Shown here: one piece after another, positions 22,053 to 34,166 of the stretch
Layout: each line of letters opens with the position of its first letter
Numbering within the stretch: the first letter of the stretch is position 1
DNA from: Erythrobacter sp. YT30
GTDB lineage: Bacteria; Pseudomonadota; Alphaproteobacteria; Sphingomonadales; Sphingomonadaceae
Assembly: GCF_001542875.1 (NCBI RefSeq)
Contig: NZ_LMAF01000002.1
Coordinates: 643,501 to 707,500, forward strand
Reading direction: 5' to 3'
DNA length: 64,000 nt
Notes under the pieces: model-generated
Seen by the model: only the letters and a program-made list of their open reading frames with translations
What the model was told of the DNA's origin: nothing
The model's database searches: none
Program-made: the position numbers and the translations under genes

Positions 22053-22202
22053 GCGCCGCAGACCCTGAACTCTTGCGCACGTCCAAGACGGCGTACGATC
22101 CAAGGTTCAGCCAATACAGCGCGCGTCGTGTTGAGGCCGTACCGGTAGGATCACTTCTGGACCGAAAGCATTGTCCACTTATGACGCACGCAGGAAGCCG
22201 CC

Positions 22203-23504
22203 ATGGCTAATTCGACAGATTGGCTTGACCCCGCCTTCGAGGCCATCGCCATTGACGACGATGGAAGGGCGTGTTCGGATATTCCTGAAAGCGCTTGCCA
22301 AGACGAAGCCGGAAATTTCTTCGCTCATGTAACGGCGTTGTCGCTTTCAAAGAGTTCGGACGCTCTCATTGATCCTAAGCTTGTCCTGAGCTGGCTCATT
22401 CCCGCCGTCGGCGCGCCCGCTGCGCTGGTCGGACTGTTAGTCCCGATACGCGAGGCAGGCGCGCTTTTGCCGCAAATGTTCACCGCCGAAAAACTGCGCC
22501 AATTGCCGAAGCGCAAATGGGCATGGACCGCAGGAGCAATTGTCCAGGGATTGGCGGCGTTGGCGATCGCGATGTCGGCTGTGCTCTTATCAGGACTGGC
22601 GGCGGGATTGGCGATCGTGATCGCTCTTGCCGTCCTTTCGCTGGCGCGCAGCGTGTGCTCGGTGTGCTATAAAGATGTTCTGGGTAAGACCGTCGACAAA
22701 TCACGCCGGGGCCGCGCTACAGGCCTCGCCAGCTCTCTGGCTGCGAGCGTCGCGATTGGTTTCGCCGCTATTCTTTACTTCGGTCCCGCTGATCGGTTTG
22801 ATGTGGTGGTGGGCGCGCTTTTTGCCGCCGGGGTGATCTGGATAAGCGCGGGCCTTGTTTTCACCAGGCTTTCGGAGAAAGCAGGGGCAACCGAAGGTGG
22901 CGAAAACGCATTCCAATCTGCGATCGATAATCTCAGCTATTTCAAGACCGAACCGCAGCTCCGGACTTTCATTGTGACACGGGGTTTGCTGACAGCGACC
23001 GCTTTTGCACCGCCCTTCATGGTCGCACTGGGATCGCAGGGCCAATCTAGCCCTGAAAACCTGGGCCTGCTCGTTTTCTCATCGGCCCTCGCCGCACTCT
23101 TGAGCAGTTTTATCTGGGGCAGTCTGGCGGATCGATCGAGCAGAAGGGTGCTTCTTCTGGCCTCGGTGATTGGCGCAGCGGCGCTGGCGGGCACAGTGGC
23201 TTGCTCTATTTTTGCGCTGATCGAGAACGACTATGTTATGCCAGTCTTTCTGTTTGTTCTCATGGTTAGTTACCAAGGGGTGCGCCTGGGACGTTCGACC
23301 CATCTTGTCGACATGGCCAATACCGAAACCCGCGCGGCGTTCACAGCCCTTTCCAACACCGCCATCGGGCTAGTGCTCCTGGCGGGCGGCGCATTTAGCC
23401 TGATCGCCAGTATGGCGGGGCTTGAGGTCACGTTGGCGATCCTAACAATGATGTGCGGATTGGCTTGCTGGTCAGCTGGTCAGCTAGAAGAGGTTCAGGA
23501 ATAG
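22203..23504 (+). CDS. MFS transporter
   Basis: Membrane protein of 433 residues with about 11-12 hydrophobic helices. The N-terminal 55-60 residues are acidic and soluble (DDDGRACSDIPESACQDEAG), before the first helix near LVLSWLIPAVGAPAALVGLL. The loop ADRSSRRVLL between helices is the typical MFS A-like motif (DRxxRR), and another Arg-rich loop DKSRRGRATGLASSL lies between helices 4 and 5. The substrate cannot be told. Its gene stands alone, starting 150 bases after the rplL terminator. Confidence 0.8.
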   Translation: MANSTDWLDPAFEAIAIDDDGRACSDIPESACQDEAGNFFAHVTALSLSKSSDALIDPKLVLSWLIPAVGAPAALVGLLVPIREAGALLPQMFTAEKLRQLPKRKWAWTAGAIVQGLAALAIAMSAVLLSGLAAGLAIVIALAVLSLARSVCSVCYKDVLGKTVDKSRRGRATGLASSLAASVAIGFAAILYFGPADRFDVVVGALFAAGVIWISAGLVFTRLSEKAGATEGGENAFQSAIDNLSYFKTEPQLRTFIVTRGLLTATAFAPPFMVALGSQGQSSPENLGLLVFSSALAALLSSFIWGSLADRSSRRVLLLASVIGAAALAGTVACSIFALIENDYVMPVFLFVLMVSYQGVRLGRSTHLVDMANTETRAAFTALSNTAIGLVLLAGGAFSLIASMAGLEVTLAILTMMCGLACWSAGQLEEVQE

Positions 23505-23619
23505 AGCGGAAGCGCGCGCTTGCTAAGTGACCTGCAGGCCTCAGAACCAGCCTTAAAGATCTGGAGCACAAAACTAGACCTTTCGCCGACTCGCACATGA
23601 GCCTATCCGGGCCGGCTTT

Positions 23620-25020
23620 ATGCGCGAGATGCAACCTCTTCGAACGCCAAGTTGGGGCGGTGAAGTTCGGGCGACTTTGTTGCTTGCCGGGCCGCTGGCG
23701 CTCGCCAATTTGCTGCAGATGCTGACCTATGCGGTGGATGTTATCTTTATCGCTCGATTGGGCGAGGGTCAGCTTGCCGCGTCGTCTCTCGTGATGGCGA
23801 TCTTCGGGCTCATTGTTTGGGCTTTGAGTTCTCTGACTGCTGCGGTTGCACCTTTAATTGCCGCACAATTGGGAGAGAACCCTAATGCCGTTCGCCCCGT
23901 TCGGCGCGCGGTTCGCATGGCGTTATGGTTGTCCGTGATTTCGGGAGCTGGCGGGATGGCGCTCGCGCTTCTTACGATTCCGGTGATGTATGCCACGGGT
24001 CAGCCGCCCGAGGTGATCGCGTTTGCCATTCCCTACCTTTTTGCAGTCGTATGGTCATTGATCCCGATGGTTATCGGCAATGTCCTGCGCACCTACGTCT
24101 CGACGTTGGGACGCCCGATCTTCGCGACGGCGATCACGGCATTTGGCATCGGCGTGAATGCAGTCGGCAATTATGCGCTTATTTTCGGTAATCTCGGCAT
24201 GCCGCGATTGGAACTTATCGGTGGAGGCATAGCGACCATCATCACGACGACGGTGACAATGCTTGTCTATGTCGCTGTTATCCGGTTCGACAAGAAGCTT
24301 CATCGCTACCGCATATTCGGCAAATGGTGGCGAGCGGATTGGCCAAAGTTCTGGGAGATCATCCGGATCGGAACACCTATCGCACTAACCGTGATTGCGG
24401 AGGCCGGAATCTTCGGGGCAGCAGCATTCTTGATGGGCCGGTTCGGCGCGTCAGAGCTTGCTGGACACACAATCGCGCTCAACATCGCTGCTTTCGCCTT
24501 TCAGGTGCCTTTCGGTGTTGGACAAGCGGCGACCATTCGTGTGGGCTTTTTCTATGGCGCGCGCGATCGCCAGGGGATCAAGCAGGCAGGCTGGGTGGCC
24601 ATCGCAATTGGAACAGGCTTCATGTTTTTGACTGCCAGCGCAATGATCTTTGCGCCGAATGTGCTCTTGTCGATCTATCTTGATCCATACGCGGCAAAGA
24701 ACGCAGCGCTTGTCGCCTTTGCGCTCCAATATCTTGTCTGGGCAGCAGCGTTTCAGATCGTTGATGGGCTGCAGGCGGTTTCTCTGGGATCGCTCCGTGG
24801 GCTTCAAGATACGCGCGTGCCGATGTGGATCGCGGTTTTCAGCTATTGGGTGCCAGGATTCGGGCTTGCCGTCAGCCTTGGCTTTTTCACCCCGCTCGAA
24901 GGTAATGGCGTGTGGATCGGCCTTGCCACCGGACTGTTTTTTGCGGCGGCTTTGTTGACGTGGCGGTGGATGCGGCGCGAGACCTTGGGGCTAACCGTCA
25001 GGCACAGCCCCGCACCCTGA
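23620..25020 (+). CDS. MATE family efflux transporter
   Basis: Protein of 466 residues with twelve hydrophobic helices and the two MatE repeats: LAGPLALANLLQMLTYAVDV at the start of repeat 1 and IGTPIALTVIAEAGIFGAAA at the start of repeat 2. The second half contains LIGHTIALNIAAFAFQVPFG-like GQAATIRVGFFYGA, characteristic of NorM-type sodium or proton-coupled multidrug exporters. The ATG at 23620 lies close before the first helix. It is monocistronic. The substrate is unknown. Confidence 0.92.
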   Translation: MREMQPLRTPSWGGEVRATLLLAGPLALANLLQMLTYAVDVIFIARLGEGQLAASSLVMAIFGLIVWALSSLTAAVAPLIAAQLGENPNAVRPVRRAVRMALWLSVISGAGGMALALLTIPVMYATGQPPEVIAFAIPYLFAVVWSLIPMVIGNVLRTYVSTLGRPIFATAITAFGIGVNAVGNYALIFGNLGMPRLELIGGGIATIITTTVTMLVYVAVIRFDKKLHRYRIFGKWWRADWPKFWEIIRIGTPIALTVIAEAGIFGAAAFLMGRFGASELAGHTIALNIAAFAFQVPFGVGQAATIRVGFFYGARDRQGIKQAGWVAIAIGTGFMFLTASAMIFAPNVLLSIYLDPYAAKNAALVAFALQYLVWAAAFQIVDGLQAVSLGSLRGLQDTRVPMWIAVFSYWVPGFGLAVSLGFFTPLEGNGVWIGLATGLFFAAALLTWRWMRRETLGLTVRHSPAP

Positions 25021-25076
25021 AAAAATTTCACTTAATGCTGTTGACTCATGCAGGCCGCGCAACCACATGCGCCGCA

Positions 25077-25103
25077 CTGGCACTCTCGTGGTGAGAGTGC
25101 CAA
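25077..25103. promoter_or_regulatory. CIRCE element (HrcA operator) of groESL
   Basis: CTGGCACTC - 9 bases - GAGTGCCAA matches the CIRCE consensus TTAGCACTC-N9-GAGTGCTAA closely. It lies 34 bases before groES, implying heat-shock control by HrcA, encoded elsewhere. Confidence 0.93.
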
Positions 25104-25136
25104 TCAATGTTTCAATTCAAGAGAAAGGTCATAAAA

Positions 25137-25424
25137 ATGGCATTTCGTCCCCTGCATGACCGCGTAGTGGTTCGTCGCATCGAAGCAGACACCAAAACCG
25201 CTGGCGGCATCATCATCCCCGACTCAGCTCAAGAAAAGCCAAGCGAAGGTGAAATCGTCGCTGTTGGCGAAGGCGCCCGTGATGACGATGGCGATCGTAT
25301 CGCTATGGACGTGAAAGCTGGTGATCGCGTGCTGTTTGGCAAGTGGTCAGGCACCGAAGTCAAGATCGACGGCGAAGACCTGCTGATCATGAAGGAAAGC
25401 GACATCATGGGGATCATCGGCTGA
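25137..25424 (+). CDS. groES: Co-chaperonin GroES
   Basis: Heptameric lid of the GroEL chamber, 95 residues. It opens [20 protein letters not shown] and has the mobile loop [20 protein letters not shown] and the terminal [14 protein letters not shown]. The ATG at 25137 follows GAGAAAGG. It is first in the groES-groEL operon, just after the CIRCE element; groEL follows after 53 bases. Confidence 0.98.
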   Translation: MAFRPLHDRVVVRRIEADTKTAGGIIIPDSAQEKPSEGEIVAVGEGARDDDGDRIAMDVKAGDRVLFGKWSGTEVKIDGEDLLIMKESDIMGIIG

Positions 25425-25459
25425 TCGCCGTCCCTTTCACGCTTTTTCAAATAAACTGA

Positions 25460-27130
<1,671 letters not shown>

Positions 27131-27152
27131 CGCCCAACATCTCTTAGCTTAC

Positions 27153-27190
27153 AAAAAAGCCTCGTCGGAGCGATCCGGCGAGGCTTTTTT
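27153..27190 (+). terminator. Terminator of groESL
   Basis: GCCTCGTCGGA and TCCGGCGAGGC pair around GCGA, flanked by A6 and T6, so it can act in both directions. It lies 22 bases after groEL. Confidence 0.93.
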
Positions 27191-27363
27191 AAGATCAGCT
27201 GAGGGCAGACGACCGAAAATTACAAGTGAAGGTACAGAATTCTAGATATCTCCTCAAATATCGGAGCGGCAGTTAGTTAGGTAAGTCAATATGATTTACT
27301 TATCAAATTCGCCTTTCTCACTGATCGTCGGGTCGCACAATACCACGATGACAGGAGAGTATC

Positions 27364-29490
27364 ATGCCAAATCGCCTACCTTTTTCTGAACCCAGTCCCT
27401 CAGGTTCTGTCCGCGCACGCGAAGCCAAGCGGCAACGCGATCTTGCAACCGAGATATCGCGGCTGAGACCGCAGGCCCTCACCAAATCCAACGGGGAAGA
27501 ACTCGAACAAGGGCAAAACCAAGTTTATCCCGCCAACTTTACAAAGGGGCTGCTGCACGATGGCAATGGCCTGTTGGCGGATCCCGATCATTATCGTGAA
27601 TTCGTCGAAGCTATCAATTCGCCCGACATCACCCTGTTTGAAAAGCACGTAACCACTGCGCAGGATGAAGGTGTCACCTACAACTGCACAGTAGCCGGCG
27701 AGACGCCCGGTTGGCGCGGTTGGGAAAGCCCGCGCTCGGGCCATGTCTATGAATTGCAAGGTCCCGATGCGGGCGCAGTCGGAATGGCTCCTGCACCTCG
27801 CATGCGTTCAAGCGAGTTTGTCGCTGAAATATGCGAAGTCTACGGCATGGCTATCTTGCGGGATGTGCCATTCAGCGAGATTGCAAGTGGCGGCGGCGCC
27901 CGCATCACCGGGGGCGATCCAGCGATCGCGGCCAATGCCGAACTGACATCTAGCGAGGTCGTCGATGCGCTCAACACACTGCCGTTCTTTGATGAGAACG
28001 GCACCCGCCGCTCCTCAACCCCTACGCGTAATTTTGACGGCTATAACGCATTCGAAGCAAACCGCTTGGACGCAAGGCTGCAAGGGGGAGCGCTGACGAC
28101 ACAAACCCTGTTCAGAGGTTCTACCCCAGGCGCTCTTGAAGGCCCCTATATTTCCCAGTTCATGGTCGCCGGAAACACCAGTCGGCTTGGCGGAATGAAT
28201 GGTGGATCAGCGAGTTTCCCCGGAACACAGGCCAATTTTGATGCCGAAGATGGTTTCATCAATTATGGCAACCAGATCATCGATCAGCGCAGCGTCATGC
28301 ACCAGATTGGCGTCGATCATATGACCGAGTGGAGCCACTGGCTCGATGTGCAGAATGGGGCAAATTTTGGCGCGCTACCTGCAAACACTTGGGAAAGTGA
28401 TCGAAGGTTCATCACCACTCCGCGCGATCTCGCAACCTATGTGCACTTTGACGCGCTTTATCAGGCCTATCTCAACGCGGCCTTGCTCTTGCTGGGCGCG
28501 GGCGCGCCATTCCAGCGTGGCTTTCCCGAACCATCTGTAAGCGAACGGCGCACGCCATTTGCCACTTTCGGCGGACCGCACATTCTGAGCCTTGTAACTG
28601 AAGTCGCGACACGGTGCCTCAAGGCTGTGCGCCGGCAAAAATTCAATTACCACCGCCGCGCACGTCCCGAGGCGACAGCGGCATTGCTTTCATTCGCGCT
28701 GGGTGATCGCAACGGGCACCTAAACGGCACGTCGCTTGATGAATTGTTTGGCGTGCAGGCAAACAGCATTCGCGAAGCGGAAGCCGAACTTCCCGATGCA
28801 ATCCGGGCTGCCGTGATTGAGCACAATCGCTTGCAGAACCGGCCTGAGATTGAGGCCCTGCGGGCCGTAGAATGTGTGCCCGATGGCCGTCCGGACGCCT
28901 TTGGCACACAACCCAATTGGCGTGACAGCAACCTCCTCTTGCCGATGGCTTTTCCAGAAGGCTCTCCGATGCATCCTGCCTATGGCGCGGGCCATGCGAC
29001 AGTTGCTGGCGGGTGCGTCACCATGCTCAAGGCTTTCTTTGAGATGTACACCGATAGCCGCGGTGAAGAAGAGCGCATCCTAGACCTGGACGGCAATGCA
29101 ACGGTTTGGGAGCCCAATTCAACAGGCACACAATTGCAAGTTGTGCCGAACACCACTCTCACCATTCAGGGAGAGCTTGATAAGCTGGCGGCCAATATCT
29201 CAATCGGGCGTAATATGGCCGGGGTGCATTACTACTCCGACTATTATGACAGCGCTCGTATGGGAGAGCGGATCGCGATTGGCATCTTGATGGAGCAAAT
29301 CCCATCATACGGCGAAGAGGTCGAGATCATGTTCAAGAGCTTTGACGGTGATCTCATCACAATTGCTGGAACATCCGCAAGCTGCCCATCGCTTGTGATC
29401 TGCGATGCTCAAGGCAATCAGGTCTCCCCTCGCGATTGGTGGCTGCGCCATGTCGTTGGCGAAGAAATCATCGAAGATTTCGGCGCCTGA
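27364..29490 (+). CDS. Vanadium-dependent haloperoxidase
   Basis: Protein of 708 residues in the vanadium haloperoxidase/PAP2 superfamily; family members oxidise bromide or chloride with hydrogen peroxide. The vanadate pocket is readable: K426 and R434 in KFNYHRRARPE, H537 and H544 in HPAYGAGHATVAG, and R616 with H622 in GRNMAGVHYYSD, with spacings that fit (8 residues K-R; 6 residues R-H). H622 would bind vanadium; H544 acts as acid-base. The usual Ser of PSGH is Ala (A542). The early Cys/Trp-rich domain (residues 90-130) matches bacterial bromoperoxidases. No signal peptide is seen. Bromide versus chloride preference cannot be told. Confidence 0.93.
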   Translation: MPNRLPFSEPSPSGSVRAREAKRQRDLATEISRLRPQALTKSNGEELEQGQNQVYPANFTKGLLHDGNGLLADPDHYREFVEAINSPDITLFEKHVTTAQDEGVTYNCTVAGETPGWRGWESPRSGHVYELQGPDAGAVGMAPAPRMRSSEFVAEICEVYGMAILRDVPFSEIASGGGARITGGDPAIAANAELTSSEVVDALNTLPFFDENGTRRSSTPTRNFDGYNAFEANRLDARLQGGALTTQTLFRGSTPGALEGPYISQFMVAGNTSRLGGMNGGSASFPGTQANFDAEDGFINYGNQIIDQRSVMHQIGVDHMTEWSHWLDVQNGANFGALPANTWESDRRFITTPRDLATYVHFDALYQAYLNAALLLLGAGAPFQRGFPEPSVSERRTPFATFGGPHILSLVTEVATRCLKAVRRQKFNYHRRARPEATAALLSFALGDRNGHLNGTSLDELFGVQANSIREAEAELPDAIRAAVIEHNRLQNRPEIEALRAVECVPDGRPDAFGTQPNWRDSNLLLPMAFPEGSPMHPAYGAGHATVAGGCVTMLKAFFEMYTDSRGEEERILDLDGNATVWEPNSTGTQLQVVPNTTLTIQGELDKLAANISIGRNMAGVHYYSDYYDSARMGERIAIGILMEQIPSYGEEVEIMFKSFDGDLITIAGTSASCPSLVICDAQGNQVSPRDWWLRHVVGEEIIEDFGA

Positions 29491-29518
29491 TAACCGGTAG
29501 CATCCAGCACCAAACAAG

Positions 29519-29552
29519 AGCCTCGTGAGACGTTCGTCTCTCGGGGTTTTTG
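29519..29552 (+). terminator. Terminator after haloperoxidase
   Basis: CCTCGTGAGAC and GTCTCTCGGGG pair (one T-T mismatch, one G-U) around GTTC, followed by TTTTTG. It lies about 30 bases after the stop. Confidence 0.8.
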
Positions 29553-29632
29553 TTTCGTCGAATAGCCCCCTTCCCAATCTCGGCGCGCTGCCGCATGGAC
29601 CCCGGATAGATTTTATCTTGAAGGGACTACCA

Positions 29633-31477
29633 TTGAAAACGAGACTTGCTGCAGCTCTGCTCGCGTCTGTCGCGCTGGCAGGATGCGATGCGCTGATAAG
29701 CCCGGTTGCCACGATTGAGTGCGCTGGTGAACAAACAGAGTGCCTGAATACTTGGTTCGAAGAGAAGTTTGAAGAGCAACTTGCCTTCAGCCCAATCACG
29801 CAGACCGCGCTCGGCCGGAAAACCGATTATGACAAGATCGACGATTTCAGTGCGGATGCTCAGCTTGAACAGCTCGAATGGATGCGCGCCGCAACGGCTG
29901 AGATGGAAGCGAATTTCGATTACGATGCGCTGACACCCGATGCAAAGCTATCCTACGATATGTGGAAGTTCCGTCTCGAGCAGGCAGAGCGCGCATGGGA
30001 GTTCCGTGAGCAGGCCTATGTGTTGCACCAAATGGGATCTGCTCAATCAAATCTGCCCACCTTTCTGCTGACCCAGCACAAGGTCGACAATGAAAGCGAC
30101 ATGCAGGCATTTATTACGCGCATTGGTGCGATTGGTACGGCGATGGACCAATTGCTCGCCCGCGCACAGGCCAATGCCGAGGCTGGAACACGCGCGCCGC
30201 GTTTTGCCTATGACGCAGTAATAGAAGAGTCGCGCAACCTGACCACCGGTGCGCCCTTCGATGATGGCGATCCTTCCGCTTTGTGGTCGGCAGCCGAGAG
30301 ACATCTCGAAAGTCTCGTTGAAAAAGGCGAGATCACCGAAGAGCGGGCCGAGGAACTGCGGGCCGAAACACGTGCCGCGCTTACAGATGAATTTGCCCCC
30401 GCCTATGGCCGCGTCATCGATTGGTACACGGCGGACAAGCCGAATACCGATGAAGCGACAAAGGGCGTTACCGCACTTCCCAATGGCGATGCGTTCTATG
30501 CGGCCAGCCTGAAAGAGATGACCACCACCGATTTGACGGCGGACGAAATTCACGAATTGGGCCTTGCCGAAGTTGCGCGAATTCAAGAGGAAATGCGCGC
30601 GATCATGGACGAGGTCGGTTTTGAGGGAAGCCTGCAGGAATTCTTCGAATTCACCCGCACCGACCCGCAATTCTTCTATCCCGACAACGATGCGGGGGCG
30701 GAGCAATACATCGCGCAAGCGAAGAAACACATCGACTTCATCAATGGTCGACTGCCAGACTATTTCGGCATTCTGCCAAAGGCTGATCTCGAAGTGCGCC
30801 GGGTGGAGCCATTCCGTGAACAGGATGGTGCGGCACAACACTACAGCCCCGGCACGCCTGATGGATCGCGACCCGGCATATATTATGCGCATTTGTCCGA
30901 TATGAATGCGATGCCGATCCCTGAACTGGAATCGATCGCCTATCATGAGGCCAATCCGGGCCACCACATGCAGGTGTCGATTGCGCAGGAATTGGAAGGC
31001 GTTCCGAAATTCCGCGCGCAAGGCGGTTTTATCTCTGCCTATGGCGAAGGATGGGCGCTTTACACCGAACTTCTCGCCAAAGAAATGGGCGGATACGAGG
31101 ATCCGTATTCCGATTTCGGCCGCCTATCGAGTGAGATTTGGCGTGCGATCCGGTTGGTCGTCGACACCGGTATCCACGCGAAAGGATGGAGCGAGGAAGA
31201 GGCGGTGCAATACGCGCTTGAAAATTCGCCCAACCCAGAGGCCGCCGTGCGGTCTGAAGTGCAGCGCTATTACGTGCTTCCAGGACAAGCGACTTCGTAC
31301 AAAGTCGGCATGATCAGGATTCAGGAACTGCGCGCAAAGGCTGAAGAGGAACTGGGCGAAGACTTCGACATTCGCGGGTTCCACGACACGGTATTGGGTG
31401 GCGGCGCCGTGCCGCTCAACATTCTTGAACAGATGGTGGATCGCTGGATTGCGAAGGTGAAAGCGGAAAACGCCTGA
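29633..31477 (+). CDS. DUF885 lipoprotein, putative metallo-carboxypeptidase
   Basis: Protein of 614 residues from a TTG start at 29633, chosen because it begins a proper lipoprotein signal ([18 protein letters not shown], lipobox LAGC) and lies 7 bases after GAAGGGA. An upstream in-frame GTG at 29525 sits inside the preceding terminator and would bury the signal. The DUF885 zinc signature [11 protein letters not shown] and the later [11 protein letters not shown] are present, as in predicted metallopeptidases. The C-terminus [19 protein letters not shown] is also typical. It would be anchored to a membrane facing the periplasm. The substrate is unknown. Confidence 0.88.
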   Translation: MKTRLAAALLASVALAGCDALISPVATIECAGEQTECLNTWFEEKFEEQLAFSPITQTALGRKTDYDKIDDFSADAQLEQLEWMRAATAEMEANFDYDALTPDAKLSYDMWKFRLEQAERAWEFREQAYVLHQMGSAQSNLPTFLLTQHKVDNESDMQAFITRIGAIGTAMDQLLARAQANAEAGTRAPRFAYDAVIEESRNLTTGAPFDDGDPSALWSAAERHLESLVEKGEITEERAEELRAETRAALTDEFAPAYGRVIDWYTADKPNTDEATKGVTALPNGDAFYAASLKEMTTTDLTADEIHELGLAEVARIQEEMRAIMDEVGFEGSLQEFFEFTRTDPQFFYPDNDAGAEQYIAQAKKHIDFINGRLPDYFGILPKADLEVRRVEPFREQDGAAQHYSPGTPDGSRPGIYYAHLSDMNAMPIPELESIAYHEANPGHHMQVSIAQELEGVPKFRAQGGFISAYGEGWALYTELLAKEMGGYEDPYSDFGRLSSEIWRAIRLVVDTGIHAKGWSEEEAVQYALENSPNPEAAVRSEVQRYYVLPGQATSYKVGMIRIQELRAKAEEELGEDFDIRGFHDTVLGGGAVPLNILEQMVDRWIAKVKAENA

Positions 31478-31492
31478 CCCATTTCCACCCTA

Positions 31493-31538
31493 CAAAAAGG
31501 GGCCGGGAAAGCGTACTGCATTCCCGGCCCCCTTTTGT
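31493..31538. terminator. Bidirectional terminator between DUF885 and DUF305 genes
   Basis: GGGGCCGGGAA and TTCCCGGCCCC pair around an 11-base loop with A5 before and T4 after. It serves the two convergent genes. Confidence 0.88.
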
Positions 31539-31553
31539 TGCAAGCGTCGCGCC

Positions 31554-33869
31554 TTATCCGCCTTTGCGGCTTTCAGCAGCGGCTTCGATCACATCTTCAT
31601 CCCATGTTACCTGCGTCTGAGTCTGCGGGTTGAAGCGGGTGTTGGCATAGCTCGCTGCCTCGGCAGCGGCGATTTCAGCTGCGGTAAGGTGCTCGCTTGG
31701 CTCTAGGGCAAACACATCGACGCCGCGCGTAATCTCGGTCGCGTAAACGCGTCCGTTGTACCAGTAAGAGGACCAGTAACCGCCAACCACAAGTTGCTCC
31801 TCGCTGATCGGTCCGCGATCGAAGAAGGCGATTTCTTTGGGGTTGGCGCTGTCAGTGAAGTCCATCACGCTAAGCCCGCCCTGATACCAGCTTTGCACGA
31901 AGATATCGCGACCCGGTACAGGAATGATCGAACCATTGTGCGCCACGCAGTTTTCGGTTTCGCTTTGCGGGCCAGGCATCTTGTAATGGCTGCGGAATTC
32001 AAGTCTTCCGTCGACGATGTCGTAGATCGCATTCGCGCCCCACGTCATCGGATCAGATGCCTTGCAGCGCGGGCGGCCCCCGCCGCCCCATTCGTCAGTG
32101 AAGACAACCTTTGTGCCGTCATTGTTAAATGTGGCTGAGTGCCAATAGGCAAAACCCTTATCGAAGACCGCATCGATCCGGACGGGATTCATCGGATCTG
32201 AGATGTCCATCAGGATGCCGTTGCCAGAACACGCGCCAGCGGCGAGATTTAGGCTCGGGAAGACAGTGATGTCGTGGCATTGGTTGGTCTGGCGCGTATC
32301 TTGGGCGCCCTCTTCGCTCTCGCCACCTTTCCATAGGCCAGCGATCTCACCCGTTTCGGCATCTGCGAAAACACGTGGGCTGCTGATAATGCGCGACTGC
32401 GAAGGGTCAGCCAGCGGGATCTCAATCACGTCGATACTGAACAGGGCTGTGCGGCTGTCCGATGGGTTATCAATGCAGCGCGAAAGCTCTTCCTGATCGC
32501 GAACGACGGATGTGCCAGAATTATAGACAATGATTTTTTCGTCATCCGCACTCACGACCGAGTGCGTGTGGCTGCCGCGGCATGTCTGTACCTGACCGAC
32601 CTGGCGCACTGCGGTGAGATCGGAAATGTTGAACACGCGAAGACCGCGGAAACGCTCGTCAGATACGTCGCCTTCCACGCCCTGAAGGCCGCAATCAACG
32701 CGTCCTCGGGTCTGCTCGACACTCATAATGAGGATGTCACCGACGACCGAGACGTCGCCCTGCCCGCCGGGGCAGACGACGGAACTCATCAGATTCGGTA
32801 CGCCGTCTTCGCCAAGCTTGTAGATGTTGAAGCCGTGATAATTGCCCGCGACCATGATGTCGTCAAAGAAGGCCATATCGGTGTTCGCGAAATCGAGCAG
32901 CGGCGAACGCTCAGCGAATTCGGTGAGGTCTTCTTCATCTTCATTATCGTTCGAGCGCTCGGATTCCTCGCCTTCTGTATTGGCGAGTTCTTCAGCCGCT
33001 TCAGCGTCGCTGGTTTGGCCTTCTTCATCCTCACGAGGTGGAACGGCAGGCCGCAAATCGGCTGGGTTATCGGGGTCGAAAAAACCAGCGGGTTTGCTGA
33101 GGCTCACGACCTTGCGCAGATTTGAAATCGCTTCGCCCGCATCGGCAAATCCGGCGGTGAGGCCCGCTCGCGGATCGGGCGACAGCTCTGCCAGAAGCTC
33201 ATCCATCCGTTCGATCTCGGAAGTTTGATCGCTTTCGATATCGCCAACGAAACGGAAAAGGATCGGATCAGAAGCGCTGCCCGGCTGTTCGAGCAGATCC
33301 TCGACCATGTCTATCGCCCCTTCGTGGTGAGCGATCATCAGGGTAAGGAATTGGCGATCAAATTCGGTGCCCTCAGCAGCTGCCAGTGCCTCCATCTGGG
33401 CAGGCGTTGCCATACCGGCCATCTGCGAATGATCGACCATTGCGTGGTTTGAATGGTCCATTGCTGAATGGCTCATGCTGCTGTGGTCGATCCCCACCAT
33501 CACGGTCTTTTCGCCGCGCGCGGTCAGCCATTCATTCATGAATGTGATTTCGTCTGCCTGGCTCGAAAGGATACGACCCGCAATCGTGACGACACCTTCA
33601 TTGTTTGTGCGGTCTTCGACCAGGTTCGCCATGTCGACTGCTTGCTGATGATGAACGATCATGCCCTGCATGAAACCAACGTCTGCATCGGTGTATTTTG
33701 AACCAGCAAGTTGGCTCGCCTCAGAGGCGGACAAAGTTCTGCTGTCCTGCCCAGGAGCGCCCGGCTGCACGATCGGCGCGCTTTGGGCAAAGGCGAGGCC
33801 AGAAGTGCCAAGCAATAGAGCAGACATAGCAATGCGCGAGGCGCACGCGGCGGATTTTGGATGGATCAT
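31554..33869 (-). CDS. Secreted DUF305 - LVIVD-repeat fusion protein
   Basis: Protein of 771 residues with a signal peptide (cleavage near AFA-QS, residue 28). Residues 60-240 form a DUF305 ferritin-like helical domain with its two sites [17 protein letters not shown] (H73/H74) and [17 protein letters not shown] (H181/H182). Between them a loop rich in His, Met and Ser (residues 128-153) could bind copper (inference). An acidic linker (about 280-325) leads to a beta-propeller-like region with LVIVD-type repeats such as [17 protein letters not shown] and [17 protein letters not shown], and a CHDITVFP motif. DUF305 proteins are often linked to metal resistance; the propeller may bind a partner. 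It is monocistronic and divergent from the beta-lactamase-like gene. Confidence 0.85.
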   Translation of the reverse strand: MIHPKSAACASRIAMSALLLGTSGLAFAQSAPIVQPGAPGQDSRTLSASEASQLAGSKYTDADVGFMQGMIVHHQQAVDMANLVEDRTNNEGVVTIAGRILSSQADEITFMNEWLTARGEKTVMVGIDHSSMSHSAMDHSNHAMVDHSQMAGMATPAQMEALAAAEGTEFDRQFLTLMIAHHEGAIDMVEDLLEQPGSASDPILFRFVGDIESDQTSEIERMDELLAELSPDPRAGLTAGFADAGEAISNLRKVVSLSKPAGFFDPDNPADLRPAVPPREDEEGQTSDAEAAEELANTEGEESERSNDNEDEEDLTEFAERSPLLDFANTDMAFFDDIMVAGNYHGFNIYKLGEDGVPNLMSSVVCPGGQGDVSVVGDILIMSVEQTRGRVDCGLQGVEGDVSDERFRGLRVFNISDLTAVRQVGQVQTCRGSHTHSVVSADDEKIIVYNSGTSVVRDQEELSRCIDNPSDSRTALFSIDVIEIPLADPSQSRIISSPRVFADAETGEIAGLWKGGESEEGAQDTRQTNQCHDITVFPSLNLAAGACSGNGILMDISDPMNPVRIDAVFDKGFAYWHSATFNNDGTKVVFTDEWGGGGRPRCKASDPMTWGANAIYDIVDGRLEFRSHYKMPGPQSETENCVAHNGSIIPVPGRDIFVQSWYQGGLSVMDFTDSANPKEIAFFDRGPISEEQLVVGGYWSSYWYNGRVYATEITRGVDVFALEPSEHLTAAEIAAAEAASYANTRFNPQTQTQVTWDEDVIEAAAESRKGG

Positions 33870-34166
33870 TGCGATTTCCCGTTGATGGTCCGAATGTGAA
33901 TCGTCGTCTTGACAAGTGCCCGTCTCACAGCGCCAGTCAAGTCAAAACCCCCAATTGCGGCCTTCTGTATTGCCACGGTCAAATCGCGCAACGGACTGCG
34001 CTTTGAGCGGCGAATAAGCCGCCGAAAATGAGGCGTTTTGTGATTTTGTCTCTCACGTAGCACCGTTCGCCGCAGTCGATCAGCCGACTTGTTGCAGCGA
34101 CGAGTCGTGCGATTCAAGATGGTTTCATTCAGTCTTAGGCAACCGTCTTTGAGTATATATCATTAA

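Noticed and set aside
25041..25069. TTGACT box upstream of groES as a sigma-70 promoter
   Set aside because: No acceptable -10 lies at 16-18 bases; sigma-32 style matches are also poor, so not called.
33866..34117. 83-codon minus-strand frame upstream of the beta-lactamase-like gene
   Set aside because: Arg-rich random-looking sequence, overlaps a promoter region and the DUF305 start.
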